DNA of 64,000 bases from Pirellulales bacterium (GTDB lineage Bacteria > Planctomycetota > Planctomycetia > Pirellulales > JACPPG01). The notes under the pieces were generated by a model, which had not been told where the DNA came from, did not search any database, and saw nothing but the letters and a program-made list of their open reading frames with translations. Below are positions 27,950 to 36,444 of this stretch, piece by piece. The stretch is taken from positions 21,806 to 85,805 of the forward strand of contig DASZWQ010000180.1 in the NCBI GenBank assembly GCA_035546535.1, in the 5' to 3' direction. The translations under genes and the position numbers were made by a program. Within the stretch, counting starts at the first letter, position 1, and every line of letters starts with the position of its first letter.

Positions 27950-28588
27950 ATGGCCCGCATCCTGATTACTTCCGGCCCGACGCGGCAGTATCTCGACCCG
28001 GTGCGTTATCTGACCAACGCCTCGAGCGGCCGCATGGGGCGTGCCCTGGCCGCGAGTGCCCTGGCCGCCGGGCACGAGGTGATCATCGTCAGCGGGCCGG
28101 TGGATGTCGAATATCCTGCCGGCGTGAAGGTCATTCCCGTCGTGTCGACCGAAGACATGCTCGCGCAGTGCCAGGCCGTGTTCGACGAGTGTGACGGGTT
28201 GATCGGCGTCGCCGCCCCGTGCGACTACCGGCCGGTGAAAGTCGCGCCGGGCAAGATCAACAAGACTGGCGAGCCCCTCGTGCTGCACCTGATCGAAACG
28301 CCTGATGTGGTCGCGACGCTGGGTGCGGCCAAAACGCATCAGTGGCTCGTAGGCTTTGCCCTGGAGACCGACGACCACCGCCTGCGAGCACTGGCAAAAC
28401 TGGAAAAGAAGCATTGCGACCTGATGGTCTCGAACGGTCCCGAGGCGATGCATTCGCTCGATACGCAGGTCGAATTGATCGATCCAAGTGGCGCCGTCGT
28501 GCAGGCGCTATCGGGCACGAAGGAAGAAGTCGCCGACGGCATCTTCCGCGTGATCCAGGAGCGGCTGATCGCTGGCTGGAAAGGGTAG
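27950..28588 (+). CDS. coaB: Phosphopantothenate-cysteine ligase (stand-alone CoaB)
   Basis: 212 aa. MARILITSGPTRQYLDPVRY and LTNASSGRMGRALA (nucleotide-binding loop), VAAPCDYRPVKV, GKINKTGEPLVLHL, and VGFALETDD are the Dfp C-terminal domain landmarks. It couples phosphopantothenate to cysteine with CTP or ATP. It is the natural partner of the upstream coaC gene and completes the run yicC-gmk-rpoZ-coaC-coaB. The 3' flank holds two hairpins. Confidence 0.92.
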   Translation: MARILITSGPTRQYLDPVRYLTNASSGRMGRALAASALAAGHEVIIVSGPVDVEYPAGVKVIPVVSTEDMLAQCQAVFDECDGLIGVAAPCDYRPVKVAPGKINKTGEPLVLHLIETPDVVATLGAAKTHQWLVGFALETDDHRLRALAKLEKKHCDLMVSNGPEAMHSLDTQVELIDPSGAVVQALSGTKEEVADGIFRVIQERLIAGWKG

Positions 28589-28602
28589 AACCTTTTGGGT
28601 GC

Positions 28603-28625
28603 CACTGGTGGCTCGTCCACCAGTG
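28603..28625. repeat. REP-like hairpin between convergent genes
   Basis: CACTGGTGG (28603-28611) and CCACCAGTG (28617-28625) form a perfect 9-bp stem with the loop CTCGT. It lies 15 bp after the coaB stop. The left arm with its flank, GCCACTGGTGGCTC, is nearly the same as GCCACCGGTGGCTC at 37634-37647. It may slow transcription or be a REP unit; there is no T-run. Confidence 0.6.
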
Positions 28626-28638
28626 CCGCGCAGGGTAG

Positions 28639-28655
28639 CGACGTTTGAAACGTCG
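28639..28655. repeat. Perfect palindrome at the 3' end of the metallophosphoesterase gene
   Basis: CGACGTTT-G-AAACGTCG is an 8-bp perfect stem with a one-base centre, with GTAG on the left (28635-28638) and the near complement TCTAC on the right. It ends just before the stop codon of the minus-strand gene at 28657, so it sits in its 3' untranslated region. Confidence 0.6.
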
Positions 28656-28656
28656 T

Positions 28657-29931
28657 CTACGAGCCTGACGCCAGGGCCTCTTCCGCATCGGGAGCGGCGT
28701 CGTCCCTCGTCTGCGTAGCCGCTGTGCCGACAAGCCGCAGCAGCGTGATCTCGGGCCGGCAGTTGTAGCGCACCGGAAATAGCCCTGACACGCCGCGGCT
28801 GACGTGCATGAGCGTGGGAGATTTGTAATACAACCCGCCGGCATACCGGGTGCCGTAGATGCTGGGCGCCAAGAGTGCTCCGATGATAGGAAACCGAATC
28901 TGCCCGCCGTGGGTGTGGCCGGCCAGCATCAGGTCGTAGCGGCGGCGGCGGGCCCAATTGATTTGATCGGGCGCGTGAGAAAGCAGAATCCGCAGCGAGC
29001 ACGAGGCGCCCGCCTGCTGCTCCTCGGCGTCGGCGTCATGTTCCGGCACAATCCAGGGGAGTTCGTTGCCCGTGAGCAAAACATTTTCGCCGGCAATCTC
29101 CAGGCGCTTCGAATGGCCGCCCAGGTTCGTGATGCCCGCCTCGGCCATTTTCTTTCGTAGCGCCGGCACATCGACCCACACGTCGTGATTGCCTGCGATC
29201 CCGTACACCCCCAGCGGAGCGTTCAGCCGACCGAGCGTCGGCACAATCCACTCGAGGCACTCTTCGGAATCGACAATGTCGCCGGTAATCGCCACCAGGT
29301 CGGGGGCCAGGGCGTTGGTGAGATCGACCATCTCGTGAAAGAAGTCGACTGAAATCCGCCCGCTCATGTGCATATCGGAGAGATGCGCGATCGACAGCCC
29401 TTCGAGCCGTTCCGGCAATTGCGGCAGTGCCAGCGTTCGCTCGGCGATTTCTACCTGGAACACTTCGTTTCCCGGTACCAGCGCGCCGTAGCGGCCTGCG
29501 CCGTGCAGCAATTGCTTGCCGGAGAGATTTTGCGCGAAGTCGATGCAGCGGACGCGGAGTGTCGTCTGGTGCGCCGGGTCGCGCCGGAACCATCCGGACA
29601 GAAGCCACCACGGCATCGGCACGAGCGCCACCAGGACGCACAGCGCCGCGTAAAACTCGGCCACTGTGGCCAGGGATGAATTGGAAAGAGACTCCACCCA
29701 GCCGGGCATTTCGATCGGCAACCGGGCGGCGAGCGCAGGCGAAGCCGTCAAAGCCGCGAGCGCCACCACCAACGGTCCACCAACGAATCCGATTAGCGCC
29801 ACGAGCGAACAACCGTGTACGAGCGGTCGCCAGATGCCCAGGCCGTGCGAGCGGTTGAGAAACGTGATCCACAGCGCCGCATTGCCCACCAGGGCGAGCA
29901 CCAGCAGCAGGGAGGCAGGGAGCGGCTCCAT
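28657..29931 (-). CDS. Membrane-anchored metallophosphoesterase (calcineurin-like)
   Basis: 424 aa. Three to four N-terminal hydrophobic segments (ASLLLVLALVGNAALWITFL; LVHGCSLVALIGFVGGPLVV; EFYAALCVLVALVPMPWWLL) followed by a calcineurin-like domain with all metal motifs: LSDMHMSG (motif I), ITGDIVDSEE (II), IAGNHDVW (III), LLSHAPDQI and LAGHTHGGQI. This arrangement is the YkuE-like group that acts on UDP-lipid or other phosphodiesters; the true substrate is not evident. The C-terminus is a short polar tail. It is followed on the same strand, upstream, by the PAS/GAF/receiver gene, 55 bp away. Confidence 0.88.
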   Translation of the reverse strand: MEPLPASLLLVLALVGNAALWITFLNRSHGLGIWRPLVHGCSLVALIGFVGGPLVVALAALTASPALAARLPIEMPGWVESLSNSSLATVAEFYAALCVLVALVPMPWWLLSGWFRRDPAHQTTLRVRCIDFAQNLSGKQLLHGAGRYGALVPGNEVFQVEIAERTLALPQLPERLEGLSIAHLSDMHMSGRISVDFFHEMVDLTNALAPDLVAITGDIVDSEECLEWIVPTLGRLNAPLGVYGIAGNHDVWVDVPALRKKMAEAGITNLGGHSKRLEIAGENVLLTGNELPWIVPEHDADAEEQQAGASCSLRILLSHAPDQINWARRRRYDLMLAGHTHGGQIRFPIIGALLAPSIYGTRYAGGLYYKSPTLMHVSRGVSGLFPVRYNCRPEITLLRLVGTAATQTRDDAAPDAEEALASGS

Positions 29932-29986
29932 CCAGATGTCCTTACAACGTGACGCTATGGAACGATTGTTCCATGCCGACGAATGA

Positions 29987-31708
29987 TTAGCCTTGGCGCA
30001 CCATGCGAGAAGAATTGGACACTTTTTCTACAGTGTCAAGCAGGGCGTCCAAACGAAACGGCTTGTACAGCACGGCGTCGGCCTGCAGGCCCGCCTGCCG
30101 CGCCTTGACGATGGAATGGCCGGGGTCGTATCCGAAACCGGTCATCAGCACCATGGGCACCGCGTCGAGGATGCCCTGCAGCTTGAGCATCAACTCGTAG
30201 CCGTTCATGTCGGGCAGGCGAATGTCGGCGATGATGCAATCGTAGGCGGTGCCCGGCGCCAGGTTGCGCACCATGCACACCGCTTCGCTAGCGTCGTGCG
30301 CGGTTTCAACAATGCAGCCGTAGCGCTCGAGCAAGTCGTGCGCGGCGATGCGCACGTTCTCGTCAGCGTCGACGACCAGCACTTGCAGACCGCGCAGCTG
30401 CGGCCGCAATTGATTCTGCATCGGCTGCGGATGGGCCTGGCTGGGGGCCATCTTCTGGCCCACTTTCTGAATGACTTGCTTGATGTCGCGGGCATTGCGG
30501 AGGATGCTTTGCAACCGCTCGGCGACATCCGGGTCGTGACCGATGTAGCGCTCCATCAAGTTCACGGCGTCATTGAGAATGTCGTCGACCGGCATAGCCA
30601 CGGCGCGATGCACGGCTTCGATGTTTTCGACGACGGTGGTCGCCTTTTCGGCGACGAGCAGTTCCAGCGTATTGAGCGCCACGGCCACGTCGCGCGTGAA
30701 AATCTCCAGGAACTGCATGTCACTTTCGGTGAACGCCCGCGGCTCAGGGCTTTCGACATTGAAAGTGCCGATGACCTCATCGTGCAGGATCAACGGGACG
30801 GTCAGCGAGCTTTTGGCTCCCTTACACCCTTCGAGATACAAGGGATCTTCGGTGGTGTCCTCGCACAGATAGCTCTTGCCGGTCGCAGCGACGAAGCCGG
30901 TCACGCCGTTGTTCTGCAATTGTGCGTACAGCGAGCGATCCATGGCCTCGGGCACCATGCCGGCCGCCAACAGCGGTTCGAGCTTGCCAGTGGCGCTATC
31001 CAGGAGGCGAATCTCGACGACGTCGAAATTCAACAGGTCCTGCGTGAAATGCAGAATGTTCGACTTCAAGAGCTCGATGCGCTCTTCGATCGACATGTGC
31101 GAAAGTTCATCGGGCGACAGGTCGGCCAGTTCGACGCCGGCCTGATGAATCGCGGCCAGTTTTTGCTGCTGCAGAACCTCGCTCGTGACGTCACGAATCG
31201 TGACGATCAAATTCTGCGCCGGGCCATCCGCGTCGCAAACCGGCATGGCGTGTACGCGGAAATAATGATTGTCGTTCGACCGCAGCGTGGAACAGCTACG
31301 CGCGCCGGTGGCGAGCGCCGTGTGGAACGGACAAAAGTCGGGCCCGAGAATTTCGGGACTGCCCAGCACGGCGTAGAAGTTCAGACCGACGATCGATTCC
31401 CTGCCGGTCCAGTCGCGCAGACGACCGTTGCCCCAGATGACGGTATTGTCACCATCCAAGAGGACGACGCCGTCGGGCATCTGTTCCAGGATGCGTTCGT
31501 TCTGCAGGAGCTTGCCGAGTTCGAGCGCTTCGCCCAGATGGGGCGAGGCGACGAAGACGCCGTCGAATTTTTCGCGTGCCAGCCGGGCAAAAGCGCGAAT
31601 CGGGTTCTGGACGGCAACGGTTTCCACCGTGCTCCCGAGGCGTGCCAATAATGGGGCCGTGTCCTCGCCCGCGTCCCCTAGCAGCAGGATTCTGGGTCTT
31701 TCCGTCAA
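29987..31708 (-). CDS. PAS-GAF-receiver signalling protein without kinase ATPase domain
   Basis: 573 aa from a TTG at 31708 preceded by GGGAG at about 10 bp; no ATG fits before the conserved N-terminus. Domains: a receiver-like N-terminus without a clear phospho-Asp (RILLLGDAGEDTAPLLARLG, 1-65); PAS (ILEQMPDGVVLLDGDNTVIW onward, about 73-190); GAF (about 225-350, with SSLTVPLILHDEVIGTFNVE); a helical segment like a degenerate HisKA hairpin (EAVHRAVAMPVDDIL, about 365-420); and a standard receiver (LQVLVVDADENVRIAA, phospho-Asp in CIIADIRLPDMNGYEL near 495, Lys in VLYKPF). No HATPase motifs are seen. It probably takes phosphate from another kinase (inference). Confidence 0.85.
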   Translation of the reverse strand: MTERPRILLLGDAGEDTAPLLARLGSTVETVAVQNPIRAFARLAREKFDGVFVASPHLGEALELGKLLQNERILEQMPDGVVLLDGDNTVIWGNGRLRDWTGRESIVGLNFYAVLGSPEILGPDFCPFHTALATGARSCSTLRSNDNHYFRVHAMPVCDADGPAQNLIVTIRDVTSEVLQQQKLAAIHQAGVELADLSPDELSHMSIEERIELLKSNILHFTQDLLNFDVVEIRLLDSATGKLEPLLAAGMVPEAMDRSLYAQLQNNGVTGFVAATGKSYLCEDTTEDPLYLEGCKGAKSSLTVPLILHDEVIGTFNVESPEPRAFTESDMQFLEIFTRDVAVALNTLELLVAEKATTVVENIEAVHRAVAMPVDDILNDAVNLMERYIGHDPDVAERLQSILRNARDIKQVIQKVGQKMAPSQAHPQPMQNQLRPQLRGLQVLVVDADENVRIAAHDLLERYGCIVETAHDASEAVCMVRNLAPGTAYDCIIADIRLPDMNGYELMLKLQGILDAVPMVLMTGFGYDPGHSIVKARQAGLQADAVLYKPFRLDALLDTVEKVSNSSRMVRQG

Positions 31709-31916
31709 AGGCCCTAACTCCCGGCAGATCTGAATAATCCGTAATTGATTATAGGGTCGCCCGTTGCGACAAACAACCGGAGCACGTGCGTCCTTCAGGT
31801 TCCATCGGACGCGCGCCGCCGCTTGAATCAGCCCTCCACGCTATCGGTTCAGCTTTCCTGGTTTTCGCCCACGACAGGACTGACACTTGCTGCGCCACCG
31901 TCATGTCCGGACAGTC

Positions 31917-32975
31917 CTAATGAGGGGCAAGCGCGCCGCGTTTCTTGGCAATCATCTGCAACAAGGCGTGCTGCGGATCGGCGAATTTCTTCAGCCCTTC
32001 CTCCATCAACGTCTCTTCCAGGTGCTTGATATCGACCTTGGCGTCAATCTCGTCGAGCACGGCCTGGGGGGGCAATTCATCGACGTGGCGCGTGATCGTT
32101 CGGCCGCTTTTTTCCACCGCTTCGTTCGTGGCCGGAGGATTGGTCTCGATGTCGCTGCCGGCGAACGCCTCGACGTACTTCCAGGGAGGATCTTCCTTCT
32201 TTTTCGTGCCGGTGCTGGCAAAGATCATTTCCTGGGAAAGCGGCGTCTTGTTCTGCTTCCAGAACTCGACATTCGTGGCCCAGATCCGCTTGGCGTTGAC
32301 GATACCCACCATGCCCTGCGCCGCGGGCGAGAGGCTGGGGACGGCCTTTTCGGTGTAAACGTCCAACCGCGACACAAAGATGCTGTAAACGCTCTTGAAG
32401 TGACTTAAACCGCTGCGGCGTCGGGCGCCGCGCCACACGGCGTCGCGGGCGGCGATGTACTGTCGCATGCTGAAGATCAGGGTGACGTTCACTGTTACAC
32501 CCGCCGCGACGAGTTCTTCGAGAGCCCCCAGCCCCGCGGGCGTTGCCGGCACCTTGATCATGCGGTTCTTGTGCCCGGCCGCCCATTTCTTTCCCAACTG
32601 GATGTAGTGCTTGCTGCGCTCTTCCTGCGACATGGTTTGCCGCACGTCCTCCAGCAGGGGGTCGAGCTCGAAGCTGACGTACCCGTCGTTGCCGCCGGTT
32701 TTCTCCCAAACCGGTAGAAAGACCTGCTGAGCGCCGCGGACCAACTGATCGGTCATCTGCCAGGCGATTTCCTCGTCCGAGAGCCCCTTCTGCAGCAACT
32801 CCTCCAGGCTGCTATCAAAGCGCCCGGTTTCGAGCAGTCCCGACACGATGATCGGGTTCGAGGTAGCACCGCTGGCGCCCAGGGCGAAGTTCTCGGCGAC
32901 CAAATCGGGATCGATGGAATCGAGCCACAGCTTCGTTCCACTGGCAATGAGGGACCTGAGGGGGGACGTCATCAT
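31917..32975 (-). CDS. tal: Transaldolase
   Basis: 352 aa from the first of two consecutive ATGs (32975, 32972); GAGG lies 4 and 7 bp upstream of them, so the second may be used. Seen: [27 protein letters not shown], the Schiff-base Lys in [48 protein letters not shown] and the C-terminal DVDELPP-type region. It carries dihydroxyacetone units between sugar phosphates in the pentose phosphate pathway, complementing transketolase at 13457-15517. Confidence 0.93.
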   Translation of the reverse strand: MMTSPLRSLIASGTKLWLDSIDPDLVAENFALGASGATSNPIIVSGLLETGRFDSSLEELLQKGLSDEEIAWQMTDQLVRGAQQVFLPVWEKTGGNDGYVSFELDPLLEDVRQTMSQEERSKHYIQLGKKWAAGHKNRMIKVPATPAGLGALEELVAAGVTVNVTLIFSMRQYIAARDAVWRGARRRSGLSHFKSVYSIFVSRLDVYTEKAVPSLSPAAQGMVGIVNAKRIWATNVEFWKQNKTPLSQEMIFASTGTKKKEDPPWKYVEAFAGSDIETNPPATNEAVEKSGRTITRHVDELPPQAVLDEIDAKVDIKHLEETLMEEGLKKFADPQHALLQMIAKKRGALAPH

Positions 32976-33324
32976 GGCACCTCGACAACTTTGCAAAGTG
33001 TTTTGAATTATTGCTTTGTGTCGCAAAAAGAATCGGCATTTCGGCGATTTCGTCGCCCGGAAGCCTGCGTCCGGCCTGAGAATAACACAATCGGAAAGTC
33101 GGTGCCATTGAAGCGGACGCATGGGATGAAATTCCGATTACAGCGACTGGGGTGGATACATCGGCTTCGATCGATTTCGAGGAATTTAACGGTTATTCCT
33201 GTTTTGCGGGGCTCAACCGGCCGATTAGGAATGGGACACTCGGGCCTACGGGCTCGCAGTGTTTGCCAGTTCCCTGACTCTACGCGTCTCCGCGTAATGC
33301 GCGACAACGCTTAGGAGCTCGTTC
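32976..33324. other. Intergenic region, 349 bp, between divergent genes tal and the BBP7 gene
   Basis: Two promoters should lie here, one per direction. The left end is AT-rich (about 32985-33035) and carries the palindrome listed separately. A weak inverted repeat ATTCCT/AGGAAT spans about 33190-33230. No gene or RNA is seen. Confidence 0.5.
32988..32999. promoter_or_regulatory. Perfect 12-bp palindrome upstream of tal, possible operator
   Basis: ACTTTGCAAAGT is fully self-complementary and ends 12 bp upstream of the tal start codon, next to its ribosome-binding site, in AT-richer DNA than the surroundings. It could be a regulator site or a translation-control hairpin; no second copy is seen nearby. 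Confidence 0.35.
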
Positions 33325-34674
33325 GTGCCGCGAGTGCTGTCAAAGCTTGCGATCGCCGTCGCGTTGGCCCTGGCGCCGCCGCTGGCCGTGTGCGGTTCCG
33401 CGCAAAGCACGGATTACGCCATGGCGTTGCGCCGGCAAGGCTACGTGCAGCCGGTCGAAGAGGAGGTCATCGAGCCTGGCGTCATGGAAGAACCGGCCGA
33501 TGGCCCAGAGGCTTATTACGACGAAGACGACGGGCCGCTGGTCGGCGAGTTCGGCGAGCAATTCGACGACAACTCGTGCTTATTCCCGGGCGCGGGCCCC
33601 TATGAAGAGAACGAGTCGCTGTTTCCCGACGGCACTTTCAAGAACTGCGGCCCGATGTGGTACTCGAACGTCGCGTTCACGATGATGCAGCGATCGGCGC
33701 CCACGCACCAGGGAACAGCGCTACCGGTTGCACAGAATCTCGAAGAAATATTCTCGAGCACTACCTCCATAATCACCAGACCGTTGGTGATGGGCACGAG
33801 CGGTGTGGACTTTCATTTCACGCCGGGCATGCGAGCCACGCTAGGGCGCAATCTGTTCGAAGACATCCTGCACCGGCAACACTCGGTTGAATTCACGTTC
33901 ATCGGGCTGAATACCTGGTCCACCAGCGGCGTGGCGATTGGCTCGGGACAAATCACTGGGCCGAATTTTATCAGGGCTGCCAACCTCTTTTCGCTATTTC
34001 CGTTTGCCGTCGGCGGTTTCAACAACGCGACGATGATGACCATGGCTGATTCTTCCAGTTTCAGCAACTGGGAGCTCAACTACCGCATCGCCAAGCTGCC
34101 GCGCCCCGACCGCATTACGCAGCTTCCCGATGGCACGTGGATGCAGGTCGCGACGCCAACGCTCGTGCCGTCATTCCTGTTCGGCTTTCGCATGTTCAAC
34201 CTCAACGATCACTTTAATTGGTTCAGCACGGGCACAAATACGAACGGAACCACGTTCACCGGCGTTTACAACGTCAAGACGACCAACCTTCTGGCCGGTG
34301 CCCAGATCGGCGGCGACCTCGTCATGAACCAAAACATCTGGCAGTTAGGCATGCGCGCGAAAGCCGGCGTGTACGGGAATCTGGCCCGTCAATGGTCTGA
34401 CGTCGAAATCAACGATCCCGTGGCTGGCAATTCGTCGGGAAGCGGTCAGGGACAGGTGCCCACGACGGCGTTCATTGGCGACTTGGGCTTTTTCGGCACG
34501 ACCCGCCTCACCGAGCGGATCCACTTCCGTGCTGGGTACGACCTGATATGGGTCGGCGGCATCGCCAATGCCGCGGAACAGTTGCAGTACACCACCAACA
34601 TCGCCCCGGTGGTACGCAAGAACGGCCACATGCTGCTGCAAGGCGTGAACCTGGGCTTCGATATTTGCTGGTAG
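33325..34674 (+). CDS. BBP7-family outer-membrane beta-barrel protein
   Basis: 449 aa from a GTG with AGGAG 7 bp upstream. Signal peptide VPRVLSKLAIAVALALAPP ending near CGSAQS. An acidic, proline-rich linker follows (about 45-75, EEEVIEPGVMEEPADGPEAY), then the barrel domain with many alternating aromatic/polar strands (MWYSNVAFTMMQRSAP, GVDFHFTPGMRATLG, VEFTFIGLNTW, FLFGFRMFNLNDHFNWF) and a terminal strand GVNLGFDICW ending in W. From memory this is the planctomycete porin-like BBP7 family; pore function is unproven. The stop codon is inside a tandem repeat. Confidence 0.82.
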   Translation: MPRVLSKLAIAVALALAPPLAVCGSAQSTDYAMALRRQGYVQPVEEEVIEPGVMEEPADGPEAYYDEDDGPLVGEFGEQFDDNSCLFPGAGPYEENESLFPDGTFKNCGPMWYSNVAFTMMQRSAPTHQGTALPVAQNLEEIFSSTTSIITRPLVMGTSGVDFHFTPGMRATLGRNLFEDILHRQHSVEFTFIGLNTWSTSGVAIGSGQITGPNFIRAANLFSLFPFAVGGFNNATMMTMADSSSFSNWELNYRIAKLPRPDRITQLPDGTWMQVATPTLVPSFLFGFRMFNLNDHFNWFSTGTNTNGTTFTGVYNVKTTNLLAGAQIGGDLVMNQNIWQLGMRAKAGVYGNLARQWSDVEINDPVAGNSSGSGQGQVPTTAFIGDLGFFGTTRLTERIHFRAGYDLIWVGGIANAAEQLQYTTNIAPVVRKNGHMLLQGVNLGFDICW

Positions 34675-34714
34675 GCGGGGTTTGCTGGTACGCGGGGTTT
34701 GCTGGTACGCGGGG
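34664..34714. repeat. Three 17-bp tandem repeats across the BBP7 gene stop codon
   Basis: The unit TTTGCTGGTACGCGGGG occurs at 34681-34697 and 34698-34714; a first copy with one change (TTTGCTGGTAGGCGGGG) is at 34664-34680 and contains the last codons C-W and the TAG stop. In copies 2 and 3 the TAG has become TAC. The unit is not a multiple of three. Confidence 0.85.
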
Positions 34715-34736
34715 TCGGCCCACGAGCAAACGATTC

Positions 34737-35999
34737 CTACTTCTCGGCCGCGATCACAATCGCCGCGGCCTGCCCCGTTGACGCCTGGTTGAGCGAGAGA
34801 GCGATGCCGGCCGTGCCCTCGAGCGGCGTTCCCTGCACGACGTTCACAGGGCACTCTGGATCGGGATGCTCGTAATTGAGCGTCGCCGGAACCTGGCCGC
34901 GCTCGAGCGCGAGGACACTGGCGGCCAGTTCCACGGCGCCGGTTCCCGCCCCCAGGTTGCCGAAATAACTCTTCAATCCGGTGACAGGAACATCGCCGAG
35001 GACCTGGCGGATGGCTTGAGCCTCGGCCCGATCGTTTTCGATGGTGCTCAGGCCGTGGGCGTTCACATGCCCGACGTCGTGCGGCGAAACTTCGGCCGCG
35101 CGGAGGGCGTTTTCGATCGAGGATTTGATCGCGGTACCCTGCAGACGCGAACCGTTCATGTGCGGCTCGAAGCCACTTGAGTAGCCCAGCACCCGGCCGA
35201 GAATGCGTGCCCCGCGTGCCTCGGCGTGTCGACGGCTTTCCAGGACCAGGACCCCCGAGCCTTCGCCGTAAACCGCGCCGCAGCGATGGGCGTCGAACGG
35301 CCGGCTGGCGGTGGCGGGATCCTTTGCCTCGCGCGCCGTATCGCAAAGAATCGCCCGCACGTACGTGGTGGGATGAATGCGCGAGCTGGTGCCACCGGCG
35401 ACCATGATGTCGGCCAGTCCACGCTCGATGATGCGAGCCGCTTCGGCGACGGCCAGCAAGCTGGAAACCTCGGCCGTGGCCAGCGAATTGCTCGGCCCGC
35501 GCGCATCGTACGTTATCGCCACGTGGCAAGCCGGCATGTTTGGCAGGTATTTCAGCATCCACAAGGGATACAACTGCGCCATGGCATGTTGTCCCCAACG
35601 TCGAAAATCGAAATGCCCTTCGACGACGCAGCTGCGATAAGCGGCTTCGACGTCCTCCAGGGGGCAAAGAATCATGTCGGCGCCGAAGACCACGCCGAAG
35701 CGGTCCGGATCGATGGCGCCGGGAGTCACGCCGGCCTGTGTACAAGCCATGTCGGCGGCGCTTACGCCGAACTGAATATCGCGCGACATGACCTTCAAGC
35801 TCTTGCGCGGCTTCACATACTCCTTCGGATCGAAGCCCACGACTTCGGCGCCGAAGGGGACGGGCATGCCGCGCGAATCGAAGCTCGACAGCGGCTGTAT
35901 GCCGCCGCGCCCCGCGGTCAGCGATGACCAGAAGGCCTCGGTGCCAACACCGATCGGGCTGACGACCCCCAGCCCCGTTATGACAATATCTCGCGCCAC
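34737..35999 (-). CDS. Ketosynthase-fold protein (FabF-like) lacking the active-site cysteine
   Basis: 420 aa from a GTG with GGGAG about 12 bp upstream. Thiolase-fold ketosynthase throughout: VVITGLG-type start, GPSNSLATAEVSS, MVAGGTSS, ASRPFDAHRCGAVYGEGSGV, GHVNAHGLSTIENDRAEA, LKSYFGNLGAGTGAVEL. By alignment to FabF from memory, the nucleophile Cys is E177 (codon at 35469-35471), the first His is kept (H315), the second His is N348, and the Lys is kept (K343). Condensation is therefore not expected; a chain-length-factor or scaffold role with a partner ketosynthase is an inference. Divergent from the desaturase gene. Confidence 0.88.
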   Translation of the reverse strand: MARDIVITGLGVVSPIGVGTEAFWSSLTAGRGGIQPLSSFDSRGMPVPFGAEVVGFDPKEYVKPRKSLKVMSRDIQFGVSAADMACTQAGVTPGAIDPDRFGVVFGADMILCPLEDVEAAYRSCVVEGHFDFRRWGQHAMAQLYPLWMLKYLPNMPACHVAITYDARGPSNSLATAEVSSLLAVAEAARIIERGLADIMVAGGTSSRIHPTTYVRAILCDTAREAKDPATASRPFDAHRCGAVYGEGSGVLVLESRRHAEARGARILGRVLGYSSGFEPHMNGSRLQGTAIKSSIENALRAAEVSPHDVGHVNAHGLSTIENDRAEAQAIRQVLGDVPVTGLKSYFGNLGAGTGAVELAASVLALERGQVPATLNYEHPDPECPVNVVQGTPLEGTAGIALSLNQASTGQAAAIVIAAEK

Positions 36000-36444
36000 G
36001 ACCGCTCAACTCCCTGGGGTCAGGAACTGCCAAACTGCGACGTCCCTGTCTCCACGCCCGTAAGAGTCTCGCAGGCGCGACAATAAAGCCTTAATCCAGC
36101 AGGGCCTCGGCGCGAAGGGGCGTGGACGCAATTCGTGAAAAAAAGACTGTTCGACAAGGCCCGCGATGGTCGCTCAGGGGCTTAAATCATTCTCTCGCGG
36201 CTGCTTTTCTTCGGGTGACGACGGCCGTGCGATAGAAGATGGTGCGATTTTGACCATTCCAGACAATGCGGTGAGCGAGGCAAATCGCGCCGTACAGGTC
36301 GTGTTTGCGGCGTAATCAGGTCCCACCGGCGTGGCGGTCAAGGAAATACGACCTCGCAGCCGAATTCTCGATTAGTGCTCCGGCGCAACGTGGTCGCCGT
36401 AGAGCTCCCTGCCCTCCCTGAATCCTCGCTCCGGTTAGCAAGTC
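36000..36444. other. Intergenic region, 445 bp, between divergent ketosynthase-like and desaturase genes
   Basis: The longest gap in the window. It should carry both promoters. One short plus-strand open frame (36166-36315, 49 codons) exists but looks non-coding. An A8 run lies near 36138-36145. No palindrome, RNA gene or repeat is evident. Confidence 0.5.

Noticed and set aside
29993..31651. 552-codon plus-strand frame opposite the PAS/GAF/receiver gene
   Set aside because: Antisense shadow with no domain; the sense frame is rich in recognisable folds.
34345..36033. 562-codon minus-strand frame overlapping the ketosynthase-like gene and the end of the BBP7 gene
   Set aside because: It is in a different frame from the ketosynthase homologue, is arginine/glycine-rich, and overlaps two supported genes.
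36166..36315. 49-codon plus-strand frame in the large gap at 36.0-36.4 kb
   Set aside because: An AGG lies 6 bp upstream of its ATG, but the product has no motif, hydrophobic segment or conserved feature, so it is not supported as a gene.
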